Source: JAHZKN01 sp965250205 (lineage in GTDB: Bacteria > Pseudomonadota > Alphaproteobacteria > Rhizobiales > Hyphomicrobiaceae). Taken from it: 64,000 bases of DNA. The DNA is taken from NCBI GenBank assembly GCA_965250205.1, contig CBDFNK010000022.1, positions 124,001 through 188,000 of the forward strand, given 5' to 3'. The notes under the pieces are model-generated. The model saw only the letters and a list, made by a program, of their open reading frames with translations. It searched no databases and had not been told where the DNA came from. How positions within the stretch are numbered: the stretch's first letter is position 1; the number at the start of each line of letters is the position of its first letter. Positions 1 to 7,602 of the stretch are shown in pieces. Position numbers and translations under genes: made by a program.

Positions 1-79
1 CACTCTGTAAGAGTGCTACGTAGGCATTTGCCGTTTTGCCCACTATCGGTGACGCAATCACTGTCAGGAGTTTTAGCCC

Positions 80-682
80 ATGCCAGCGACTGATGCGAGC
101 CGGATCCAGGGCCTTGGCGACCTCATACGCCAAGCCTCAAGCCGAACTGCGGCTCCTGTGGAACAATGGGATCCACCCTATTGTGGGGACATTGGCCTTG
201 AAATTGATGCCCGGGGTGATTGGCACTATCAAAATAGCGCTATTACCCGGTCGGCACTGGCCGAGCTTTTCTCGAGTGTGTTGCGCTGCGAAAAAGACGG
301 CAAACACTATCTTGTAACTCCGGTGGAAAAAGTCGCCGTTAAGGTGGCCGATGCACCGTTCCTGGCCCTTGAGATGCAGGTCGACGGGGCGGGCGCAGAT
401 CAGCGCCTCACCTTTCGTACCAATGTTGATGATGTCGTCGTGGCTGGACCGGACCATCCTTTGCTGTTTCGCGGAGAGGAGAGTAGCGGTGGTCTGAAAC
501 CGTACCTGCGCGTGCGCGGTCGTCTTTATGCTCGGCTCACACGTGCGGTCTACTTCGATTTGGTTGAGCTCGTCGAGGTTTGTGAAGGATCAACTGATGA
601 CAGTTTTGCTGTTGTCAGTGGCGGCAAAACATTTCCAATTGTACACGCCGATGCGGACACATTTTTTAATTTCGACGTCTAG
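80..682 (+). CDS. DUF1285 family protein
   Basis: Uncharacterised DUF1285-family protein of 200 residues, a normal length for the family. It is recognised from the N-terminal block PVEQWDPPYCGDIGLEI followed by a conserved tryptophan/tyrosine segment and an LFSSVLR stretch. No signal peptide, membrane span or catalytic motif is visible, so a cytosolic protein is expected. The ATG is preceded by AGGAG at 66-70, nine bases upstream, which decides the start. In many alphaproteobacteria this gene sits beside the CoA-pyrophosphatase and cca genes; here those lie about 20 kb away (20196-22441), so the usual neighbourhood appears split. It converges on the hydrolase at 816-2201. The molecular role is unknown. 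Confidence 0.85.
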   Translation: MPATDASRIQGLGDLIRQASSRTAAPVEQWDPPYCGDIGLEIDARGDWHYQNSAITRSALAELFSSVLRCEKDGKHYLVTPVEKVAVKVADAPFLALEMQVDGAGADQRLTFRTNVDDVVVAGPDHPLLFRGEESSGGLKPYLRVRGRLYARLTRAVYFDLVELVEVCEGSTDDSFAVVSGGKTFPIVHADADTFFNFDV

Positions 683-815
683 ATCACATCCGCTTTAATT
701 AGAACCTCCTCCGTGCTCTATGCCGCTATTTTGCGTGTCTTTATCCTAATCCTAAAATCGGTTTTCACTTTTGGGAGACACGCTATAAGGCAGCTGCTGC
801 TGAGATGTCAGTTGG

Positions 816-2201
816 TTAAAGCTGGTGCATGATTTTGCAAAAATGTTGCACGGGTTCGGGCTGGTGAATCAACGATATGGGAATGGAGAAGTGGCCGCGC
901 CACCAAATGAAACGATTGGTGTCCGGAACGGCCCAGCGATCAAGCAGCTGTTTGCCACTTGCAAACGGAGTGACGCGATCGCGATTGCCGAGCACTGAAA
1001 CAATATTTTTTCCTGGCACACGTGTGTAAGGCCCTGGGTTGACTAGACCGAAGTAACGCTCTGCCAGTTCTTCATCCCATCCCAGAGATTGAGCCACTTC
1101 AGGGTCTCCCCAAAGGCGGGTCAGATCGCCTTCCATAATGGTCTCCAGCAGATTGCCGGAATGGGTCACCAGAAAAAGGGCGTCAGGGGTAAGACGGGCT
1201 GGCCATGTCTGGCTTTCATCAGCTGCGCGCTGTGCCATCAACGCACCAAGGCTTGTGCCGCCAAATGCAAGGGGCCCGCTTGAGGTCTGTTTGGCCCAAT
1301 CTGCAAGCACAGCCCACTCCTGAAGGGCGGCAGAAAACCCATCAATCGGTGCAGACGGGAACACTTCAATCAGGCGTTCGCCGCCATAGTATCCCTTAGG
1401 CGTTCGGTAGCCATGCCACGGTGCTTCAGGGCGAATAACGCGGATACCACCTGCAACGAGGGTTGCAACTTCATCCAACAGTCCACGCCAATGTTCCGGT
1501 TCGACGCAGATGCCATGGCCGAAAATCAACGTTGGAGGGTTTGCAACGCCAACAGGTGCGTAGACATGGGCTGTGACCTGGTCATTCATGACAGGCGACG
1601 GCGATGGAAAGCGCAGCCATTGCTCCGTCACCTTGGCGCGAGAAATTGTCTGAGACATTTCGATTTTTGGCATCGGATCTGGCGCAGGTGCAAGCGTCGT
1701 CTTTCCTGCGATCAGATCCCCGTGGCAGGCACCGGCTTGTTGCGGTGTTTCTATCAGCTGTTTGGCAAGAGGGATGTCGTTTGTTCTTAAGAAACGAAAA
1801 TGCCGACGCGTGGCATAAAACGCATGTCGGCGACCGCGGCGTGCGCGCTCCAGGAGGCGACGTTGCGAGTTGCTAGTTTCAGCATCACCAAAAAAGACAC
1901 GGTTCCATTCGGCATCCATTGCCTCAGCTACTGTGCGTGCTTCATCGGTAAGCTCAAGTGCATCCTCAATACGGACATGATCAAGCTTGGCCCGGTTGAT
2001 CGGAACCTGGTCCAGAAAACGGGCAACATCACCACCCGAAACATTTGCGCTCGCCCACATGCGCGACAGCGGAAACATCCACCGCTTCAAGGCATAAAGC
2101 GCGATCGGATCAAACCAAGGGCCGGTCGCGGTGCGTCGCGAAAGGCGCTTGGTCCATGCAGTCAAAGAGTGATGGGGGGCGGGCTGCTTTGGCGATGACA
2201 T
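816..2201 (-). CDS. alpha/beta hydrolase
   Basis: Putative alpha/beta-hydrolase of 461 residues. The core fold covers roughly residues 205-450: oxyanion-hole motif FGHGI near 227-231, nucleophile elbow GGTSLG at 314-319 (Ser317), acid candidate Asp408 in GNRDRVTP, and His437 in WRGHFSI, giving a complete Ser-Asp-His triad in the right order. The N-terminal 200 residues are basic and of no known family. No signal peptide is seen, so it is probably cytosolic. The substrate cannot be told from sequence; an esterase, lipase or thioesterase are all possible. No good Shine-Dalgarno lies upstream of the ATG. The gene is divergent from the acyltransferase at 2331, which may hint at a link with lipid metabolism, but that is only inference. 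Confidence 0.8.
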   Translation of the reverse strand: MSSPKQPAPHHSLTAWTKRLSRRTATGPWFDPIALYALKRWMFPLSRMWASANVSGGDVARFLDQVPINRAKLDHVRIEDALELTDEARTVAEAMDAEWNRVFFGDAETSNSQRRLLERARRGRRHAFYATRRHFRFLRTNDIPLAKQLIETPQQAGACHGDLIAGKTTLAPAPDPMPKIEMSQTISRAKVTEQWLRFPSPSPVMNDQVTAHVYAPVGVANPPTLIFGHGICVEPEHWRGLLDEVATLVAGGIRVIRPEAPWHGYRTPKGYYGGERLIEVFPSAPIDGFSAALQEWAVLADWAKQTSSGPLAFGGTSLGALMAQRAADESQTWPARLTPDALFLVTHSGNLLETIMEGDLTRLWGDPEVAQSLGWDEELAERYFGLVNPGPYTRVPGKNIVSVLGNRDRVTPFASGKQLLDRWAVPDTNRFIWWRGHFSIPISLIHQPEPVQHFCKIMHQL

Positions 2202-2330
2202 GGATGTCAGGATCTGGAAAAGCTGAAAGAAAGTGATGAATGGTGGCGGTCACGCTGTCATTTGTTTACCATACCAATTGATTTCAAGGCGTTAATCTGC
2301 ATTTGCAGGGCTTGTGGTGGTGAGTGAGAC

Positions 2331-3740
2331 ATGGAGACAACGGTTACACTGCCGGTTTGGGGCCTCATTCTCATATTGTTGCTGGCTAGCATTGCGGTCC
2401 TGGATCGCCTGTTGGTGCCGAGTGTGCGCTGGGCACTGAGGCGCCGGGCCAACCGCGCGATTGATGAACTCAACACACGATTGCGCTTGCGTATCCAACC
2501 TTTCAAGCTGACCAAGCGCCAGGTGCTGATTGATCAGTTGCTTTTTGATCCGCAGGTGATCACGGCGGCAGAAACGTTTGCAGCCGAGAACAATATTCCG
2601 CGCGAAGTAGCGATGGAAAAAGCCAAGCGCTATGCCCGTGAAACCGTCCCTTCATTTTCGGCCTATGCCTACTTCAAAGTGGGCACGCGGTTTGCACGCG
2701 CTATTTCTGAGTTGCTGTACCGCGTGCGCATTGGTATCGCCAGCGAAGAGGCCATTGAAAATATTTCACCGCAATCCTCCGTCGTGTTCGTTATCAATCA
2801 TCGTTCGAACATGGATTATGTGTTGGTGACCTATGTTGCGGCACAATCGTCAGCGCTAAGCTATGCGGTTGGGGAGTGGGCGCAGGTGTTCTTATTGCGC
2901 AGCCTCATCCGATCAATGGGTGCTTATTTTGTCCGTCGCGATTCAGGCAACGTGCTCTACCGTAAGATTTTGGCGCGCTATGTTGAGATGGCAACCCGCG
3001 CCGGTGTGGTGCAAGCCGTTTTCCCAGAAGGTGGTTTGTCGCGCGATGGTGCTTTGCGCACACCAAAGCTTGGGCTTTTGAGCTATATGGTGCAGGGCTT
3101 TGATCCTCACTCTGGACGCGACGTGGTGTTTATCCCCGTAGGGGTCAACTATGACCGCGTTTTGGAAGACCGTATTCTGACGCAACAGGCGGGCAAAACC
3201 GACGACGTAAAGCCTAAGTTTAGACCCAGTCCTCTCATTTTTCTGCGCTTTATAGGCCATCAACTTTGGTTGCGCGTCACCGGTCACTGGCATCGGTTTG
3301 GCTATGCCTGCGTTAGTTTTGGCACACCGGTGTCCTTGCGCGACTATCTTGCTAATACAGGTATTGATCTCAGAACCGTGCCACACGACACGCGCACTCA
3401 TGAAATTGAGAAATTGGGTGATCACTTAATGAAGGCAGTTGGCGATGTGATCCCAGCCCTTCCAGTATCTCTTGTTGCAACAGTTTTGCTTGAAGCGCCG
3501 CGACCCCTCACTTTGTTTGAAGTCAAAGGTGAAGTGTTTCGCTTGATGTCAGAACTGGAGGCATCTGGTGCTTATGTTCACATCCCTAGAGAGGATCGTG
3601 ACTATGCGATTAATGTTGGCTTGCGAATGTTGACGCTGCGCCATTTAATCACTGACAAGTTGGAGCGCTATCAGGTTAATCCCGACGAGTTGGTGATCTT
3701 AAAGTACTACGCCAATGCTATCACACATCTGAGACCTTAG
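2331..3740 (+). CDS. glycerol-phosphate acyltransferase (PlsB/PlsC superfamily)
   Basis: Membrane-anchored acyltransferase of 469 residues, likely transferring an acyl chain to glycerol-3-phosphate or lysophosphatidate in phospholipid synthesis at the inner membrane. It shows one N-terminal membrane segment (about residues 7-27), the catalytic HX4D motif as HRSNMD (His157, Asp162) and the substrate-binding block FPEGGLSRDG at 231-240. It is shorter than E. coli PlsB (about 800 residues) and longer than PlsC (about 245), and the C-terminal 150 residues resemble the PlsB tail more than PlsC. Which step it catalyses is therefore not settled. The stop codon TAG (3738-3740) is the first three bases of the dispersed repeat copy A, so the element supplies the end of this gene. 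Confidence 0.82.
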   Translation: METTVTLPVWGLILILLLASIAVLDRLLVPSVRWALRRRANRAIDELNTRLRLRIQPFKLTKRQVLIDQLLFDPQVITAAETFAAENNIPREVAMEKAKRYARETVPSFSAYAYFKVGTRFARAISELLYRVRIGIASEEAIENISPQSSVVFVINHRSNMDYVLVTYVAAQSSALSYAVGEWAQVFLLRSLIRSMGAYFVRRDSGNVLYRKILARYVEMATRAGVVQAVFPEGGLSRDGALRTPKLGLLSYMVQGFDPHSGRDVVFIPVGVNYDRVLEDRILTQQAGKTDDVKPKFRPSPLIFLRFIGHQLWLRVTGHWHRFGYACVSFGTPVSLRDYLANTGIDLRTVPHDTRTHEIEKLGDHLMKAVGDVIPALPVSLVATVLLEAPRPLTLFEVKGEVFRLMSELEASGAYVHIPREDRDYAINVGLRMLTLRHLITDKLERYQVNPDELVILKYYANAITHLRP

Positions 3741-3868
3741 AGCGTCGCGCCTTTATCTCGTACCAGCCAAGCTGTTTGCGCGACGCTCTATCTCAACGCT
3801 CTATCCCATGATTGGCGATCAACTTATCTGCTCAATGTCGCGTTCTAACGTTTCGCAGGTTTCCCTAG
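3738..3868 (-). repeat. dispersed intergenic element, copy A
   Basis: Near full-length copy of the six-member intergenic repeat, in minus orientation. It opens with a perfect 13-bp inverted repeat, TAGAGCGTCGCGC at 3738-3750 pairing with GCGCGACGCTCTA at 3778-3790, followed by two tandem ATAGAGCG-type units, the GATCAACTTATC arm (near 3817-3828) and a degenerate distal half ending CCTAGG near 3868. Its first bases are the stop codon of the acyltransferase gene. Confidence 0.9.
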
Positions 3869-4111
3869 GTTCGCGACAGCGTGGCTTGAGATGCTGCTCG
3901 CATGCCTGTGGGGGGGGGCATAATTAAGGGCTGGCCCCAAAAGTGAGCTAAAATCAGACGCCCGTTAGCGGGTTATTAATACCCTTCATGCCTCAATAGA
4001 GCACGTTTGCGTATGTGAAAGGCGTGTTCAATGTTTGGTTTGCGTGCCAGCTCGCCGAGAGCTGAAGGTAGTGCTCTGGCTTTGCCTAGAGTTCAATTTA
4101 GGCGACAGAAG
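3869..4111. other. gene-free stretch with a G9 run
   Basis: No gene recognised. It holds a run of nine G at 3910-3918, then a segment (3934-3962) whose complement contains CACTTTTGGG, shared with the stretch at 755-785. The last 100 bases before the lipoprotein start at 4112 are the likely promoter region, but no clear -35/-10 pair was identified. Confidence 0.4.
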
Positions 4112-4498
4112 ATGGTTCGTTTTTTTGTGGCGCTCCTGATTGCGCCGGTCCTGGCGTTCGTCACGTCGGGCTGCGCTCAAAAACACTCTCCAGACGTCGT
4201 GATGATCAAACCACACCATGTGTCGCCAGATGTCGCGCGCCAACCTGCAAAGGTATACGCGGACGTGGATATGGAAGATGATGGCCGCGAAGCGCAACAG
4301 CCGCCGTTGGTGATGCGTAAGCCTGAGGCAGACGATCCAAACGAGCCCTACAGTCCAAATTATGGTCGCGTGTCATGGTTGGAAGATGATCGTCATGCAA
4401 AGACATCTGAACAGACATCCGATCATGGTGCTTTCCAGCCAGCGACACTGATCCAAGCACCCGGTCCCGTTGCTTTTCAACATTCCATGGTGCGCTAA
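4112..4498 (+). CDS. putative lipoprotein
   Basis: Short secreted lipoprotein candidate of 128 residues, not recognised as a known family. From the ATG at 4112 the protein begins with a basic residue, a hydrophobic stretch to residue 17 and a lipobox-like TSGC, with Cys21 the lipidation site. The reading frame is open from 4031, but starting there would bury the signal sequence behind 27 charged residues, so 4112 is preferred although its Shine-Dalgarno is weak. The mature part is acidic and proline-rich, with a stretch around PEADDPNEPYSPNYG, and looks disordered. Outer or inner membrane attachment is expected. The gene stands alone between gene-free stretches. Confidence 0.65.
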   Translation: MVRFFVALLIAPVLAFVTSGCAQKHSPDVVMIKPHHVSPDVARQPAKVYADVDMEDDGREAQQPPLVMRKPEADDPNEPYSPNYGRVSWLEDDRHAKTSEQTSDHGAFQPATLIQAPGPVAFQHSMVR

Positions 4499-4802
4499 AA
4501 CAGTTTCTACTCAAAAGAGTGAACGCACCCGTCTTGAATGGTGCGGCGCACTGAGAAGTGTGTGCCGACAGTGCTCAATTGGGCCAAAACTCAACCGTTC
4601 ACTGTGCGTTTTTCACGCCTTCATTTTGCTGTGATCACCGCCACATTCTTCTCCATGCGGTCGACAACTTGGCATTGATGTGTCACCACTGACGCACGGC
4701 CAAGTTAAAGCGGTGGTTCTGAACGCACAAGAACTGCCTGCTAGGCCAACAGCACGCCGGGAAAACATAACAACGTGCTGTGATGGTGAGGAGGACCAAA
4801 CC
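4499..4802. other. intergenic, no gene seen
   Basis: About 300 bases with no convincing gene. A reading frame enters from 4680 into the downstream secreted protein, but the signal peptide and ribosome-binding site place that start at 4803. No tandem repeat, strong hairpin or recognisable RNA gene was seen. Confidence 0.5.
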
Positions 4803-5258
4803 ATGTTGAAGTCAGGTGTAGTGGCGGCCACAGTGTTGGCTGTCACGCTACTCGTACCTGCGAGTACAAAACAGGCTGAAGCGATGCCAGTTGCAAAGCC
4901 TGCTGTGGAACAGATGGACCTGAAACACAATGTCGGACGCAGGGGCCGAGGCTTCCGTGGCTTTAGAGGTCGTGGTTTTCGCCGTGGCTTCCGTGGCCGT
5001 GGTTTTAGAGGTCGCCGATTTGGTGGTCTGAGGCTCGGTCTCAGGCTCGGTCTCAGGCGTGGGTTCCGTGGACGCAGGTTTAACCGTGGAATTTACTCCC
5101 GTCGTCGCTTTTATCGGTCGCGGCACCGGTATAACTACGGTAGATCCGTTTATTATAGTGGACGCAGTTGCAGATATCTGAAACGTCGCTACCGCTATAC
5201 AGGCAATCCTTATTGGTGGCACCAGTATAAGCGCTGCAAGTTTGGTGGCCAATACTAG
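4803..5258 (+). CDS. secreted Arg/Gly-rich repeat protein
   Basis: Secreted basic protein of 151 residues with no assigned function. The ATG at 4803 follows a strong GAGGAGG and starts a classical signal peptide ending in an AEA cleavage motif at residue 27. The mature protein has a low-complexity Arg/Gly/Phe block (GFRGRGFRRGFRG-type repeats, then LGLRLGLRRGF) and a compact C-terminus with CRYLKRRYRYTGNPYWWHQY and a second Cys, a pattern seen in small secreted proteins of Rhizobiales. The two cysteines could form a disulfide. The strong positive charge suggests binding to an acidic polymer such as nucleic acid, LPS or exopolysaccharide, which is inference. Its TAG stop overlaps the left end of dispersed repeat copy B. 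Confidence 0.72.
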   Translation: MLKSGVVAATVLAVTLLVPASTKQAEAMPVAKPAVEQMDLKHNVGRRGRGFRGFRGRGFRRGFRGRGFRGRRFGGLRLGLRLGLRRGFRGRRFNRGIYSRRRFYRSRHRYNYGRSVYYSGRSCRYLKRRYRYTGNPYWWHQYKRCKFGGQY

Positions 5259-5384
5259 ATCAACCTGCGAAAAGTTGGGTTCGACTTTGAGTAGATAAGT
5301 TGATCGCCAGTTATGGAATAGAGTCATGAGATAAAGCGTCGCGCAAACAGCTTCGCTGGCACGAGATAAAGGCGCGACGCTCTA
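5255..5384 (+). repeat. dispersed intergenic element, copy B
   Basis: Full copy in plus orientation and the best type copy. CTAG begins at 5255; GATCAAC at 5258-5264 pairs with GTTGATC at 5299-5305; two ATGGAATAGAG-type units follow; the second stem is TAAAGCGTCGCGC at 5332-5344 with GCGCGACGCTCTA at 5372-5384 (one mismatch). It ends in CTAG. The left end provides the stop codon of the gene at 4803-5258. Confidence 0.92.
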
Positions 5385-5410
5385 GGGCTCCGATTACTGT
5401 TCGAAAAATT

Positions 5411-5447
5411 ATGGAGGCTGGTCACGAGGGCCAGCCTCCATTTTTTT
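5411..5447 (+). terminator. Rho-independent terminator
   Basis: Strong hairpin: ATGGAGGCTGG at 5411-5421 pairs with CCAGCCTCCA(T) at 5431-5441, nine-base loop, then seven T from 5441. It closes transcription from the secreted-protein gene and copy B before the GNAT gene. Confidence 0.92.
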
Positions 5448-5556
5448 GTGCGCGTTTCGTTGAGTGGTCCGTTCGGAAGGAGTGGGTGGACTTCTTTTCA
5501 ACTGGCTTTGCTGTCATCATAGTCCGCATCACCACAGGATCGGAGCCGTTGAAAAC

Positions 5557-6288
5557 GTGCACATATCGAAGACAACCAAATCGGGCAAATCGGGTCAATC
5601 GGGCAAATCAGGTCAACCGGGCAAATCGGGTCAATCGGGCAAATCAGGTCAACCGGGCAAATCGGGTCAATCGGGCAAATCAGGTCAACTGGGCAAATCA
5701 GGTCAACTGGGCAAATCAGATCAATCGGGTCACACGGTCACTATTCACCGCTTGGCAGGGCTGCCAAATGCTGAGGCACTGAGGCCTGGCATTGAAGCGG
5801 TTTTTTTTGCAACCAGTGGCACCCAGACATTTGAAAGCGATGAGGCGCGGGTGGCTTTTCGTGAACGTTGGCTCGGTCGTTATCTGGACCAGGATCCGCA
5901 ATGGGCCTACGTGGCGCTCGTGGAAAATCAGGCTGACCCGGTCGGGCCTGACAACGTCGTCGGCTATCTTGTCGGCGCACTAGAAGATCCAGCACTTGGG
6001 CAACGGTTTTCAGACCTCGGCTATTTTCAAGTTTTCAAGTCCCACACGCGCGCGTTCCCCGCCCAATTGCATGTCAATTTGGCAGAGCACGTTCGTGGGC
6101 ACGGGCTTGGGCGCTGCTTGATCGAGGCATTTATTCACGATGCTCGCCAGCAAGAGGTGCCGGGCGTGCATGTTGTCACTGGGGACGGCACGCGTAATGT
6201 TGGGTTTTACAACCGGTCTGGATTTGAGGAAGTGGCGCGGACGGACTGGAATGACCACACGATTGTTTTTCTAGGTCGTGCCCTTTAG
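5557..6288 (+). CDS. GNAT N-acetyltransferase with repeat leader
   Basis: GNAT-family acetyltransferase of 243 residues. The C-terminal 180 residues carry the acetyl-CoA pyrophosphate-binding signature RGHGLGR, followed by an amphipathic helix and the NVGFYNRSGFEEV strand-helix typical of motif B. The acceptor substrate is unknown. Residues 10-57 are eight copies of a six-residue unit GKSGQx, encoded by an 18-bp tandem repeat, forming a flexible basic leader that is not part of the GNAT fold. The GTG at 5557 has GGAG at 5542-5545, 11 bases upstream, and is preferred to the frame-open GTG at 5464, which would add residues of no recognisable character. A strong terminator just upstream means it has its own promoter. 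Confidence 0.75.
   Translation: MHISKTTKSGKSGQSGKSGQPGKSGQSGKSGQPGKSGQSGKSGQLGKSGQLGKSDQSGHTVTIHRLAGLPNAEALRPGIEAVFFATSGTQTFESDEARVAFRERWLGRYLDQDPQWAYVALVENQADPVGPDNVVGYLVGALEDPALGQRFSDLGYFQVFKSHTRAFPAQLHVNLAEHVRGHGLGRCLIEAFIHDARQQEVPGVHVVTGDGTRNVGFYNRSGFEEVARTDWNDHTIVFLGRAL
5584..5727 (+). repeat. 18-bp in-frame tandem repeat (8 units)
   Basis: Eight units of 18 bp, each encoding GKSGQ plus S, P or L. Early units alternate S and P, giving a 36-bp higher-order period; the last unit is degenerate (GKSDQS). It lies inside the GNAT gene. Copy number change would keep the frame. Confidence 0.93.
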
Positions 6289-6441
6289 TTCAAGCCTGTC
6301 TTGTGCGACCTGTGCAACTTAATGGATTGCGCGTCGCTAAGGGCCTGAGTTCGTGCACCTGCCACTCAGTGTTGTTTAAAATGCTGTCGACAAGCCCAGG
6401 TCAGGACATGCTGTGCCTTGAATTCAGGGCAATTTGCCAAC

Positions 6442-7602
6442 ATGGTCCTGCACAAGATGGCGATTACTTTTATTCACACAGCGGATTGGCAGATTGGCAA
6501 GACGTTCGGGCGATTTGATCCTGAGCTTGGTGCGCAGTTGCGCCTAGCGCGTCTCAACGCCATTGACCGGATTGCGGCACACGCGCGCGCTGAGGCAGCA
6601 AGTCATGTGCTGGTTGGGGGTGATATCTGGGATCAGGAAAATCCGTCCGACAAAACGCTTCACAATACTTTAGAACGCCTTAGCCAGGCGTCGGACGTGA
6701 CGTGGTGGCTGTTGCCTGGCAATCATGATCCGGCACGGCCCAATGGGCTTTGGCATCGCCTGCAGTCTACGCAAAAAATACCGGCCAATGTGCGTCTGTT
6801 ATTGCGCCCTGAAGCGATCGCCATCAATGAGAACGTTTTTGTTTTACCCGCTCCGCTCCTCAGCAAAGACGCAGGTTGCGATCTTACCGAGTGGATGGAC
6901 GCATGCACCACGCCGGAGGGTGCTATCCGGATTGGTTTGGCCCATGGCAGCGTTGTTGGATTTGGTGATAGTGGGGAGGCCACGGATGTTATTGCAGCAA
7001 CACGCGCTCAGTCTGCACGTTTGGACTATCTGGCACTTGGCGACTGGCACGGCAAAAAACAGATCGGTGATCGTACGTGGTATTCCGGCACGCCGGAACC
7101 AGACCAGTTTCCGCGCAATGAGCCGGGCTGGTGTCTCAGTGTTACGATTGAACGGGCTGGCGCGCTGCCCAAAGTGGTTCCACTTGAAACTTTGGAATTT
7201 ACGTGGCTGAAAGCAGATGTTGCTGTCAGTCCAGGCATGGCGCCTAGGGACATTTTTAGTGGTGCGCTTCAGGGCACCGCGTCAGCGCAAAAAACGTTGC
7301 TGCAAGTGACGCTCCAAGGGCACCTCCAGGCTGAAGCCGCCGCTGCCCTGCGCAACGAAATTGCCAACCGTCAAGATGCGTTGGCCTATCTTCAGGTTCG
7401 ACAGACGGATCTAAAAACACTTATTGAGACAGCTGACCTGGATCGGCTTGATCATGCGGGTTCCCTGCGCGCAGCAGGCGAGGACTTACTTGCGCGTTCC
7501 CAAGATAAGACCGGGTCGCAAGATGAACAACACGACGCACGCAATGCGCTGGCACTGTTATTTGCGTTTGCCGCCGATGGGTCACGCGAGGCGGGCCCAT
7601 GA
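6442..7602 (+). CDS. SbcD/YhaO-like DNA repair exonuclease, metallophosphoesterase
   Basis: Calcineurin-like phosphoesterase of 386 residues, probable nuclease subunit of a Mre11-Rad50-type complex with the ATPase encoded next. Metal-site motifs appear in order: HTADWQIG, GGDIWDQ, PGNHDP, LAHGSV and LGDWHG. The first motif has Gln where Mre11/SbcD usually has His (DxH becomes DxQ), a variant I associate with this alphaproteobacterial subfamily. The C-terminal 150 residues are helical and would dock the coiled coils. Start choice is open: ATG 6442 has an AGGG about 13 bases upstream; ATG 6457 (MAITFIHTADW) matches the usual beginning of the family. The gene overlaps the next by four bases (ATGA), so the two are translationally coupled. 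Confidence 0.85.
   Translation: MVLHKMAITFIHTADWQIGKTFGRFDPELGAQLRLARLNAIDRIAAHARAEAASHVLVGGDIWDQENPSDKTLHNTLERLSQASDVTWWLLPGNHDPARPNGLWHRLQSTQKIPANVRLLLRPEAIAINENVFVLPAPLLSKDAGCDLTEWMDACTTPEGAIRIGLAHGSVVGFGDSGEATDVIAATRAQSARLDYLALGDWHGKKQIGDRTWYSGTPEPDQFPRNEPGWCLSVTIERAGALPKVVPLETLEFTWLKADVAVSPGMAPRDIFSGALQGTASAQKTLLQVTLQGHLQAEAAAALRNEIANRQDALAYLQVRQTDLKTLIETADLDRLDHAGSLRAAGEDLLARSQDKTGSQDEQHDARNALALLFAFAADGSREAGP

Noticed and set aside
36..317. Alternative 93-codon frame at the window start
   Set aside because: It overlaps the DUF1285 gene in another frame; DUF1285 has the AGGAG site and family likeness.
2258..2515. Minus-strand frame over the start of the acyltransferase gene
   Set aside because: Antisense shadow, no support.
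5584..5727. Possible CRISPR array
   Set aside because: 18-bp direct units without spacers, in frame in a gene; no cas genes nearby.
5411..5782. Frame of NRANQV-type repeats through the 18-bp tandem
   Set aside because: It is the shadow frame of the GNAT leader and stops early; the GKSGQ frame continues into a real enzyme.
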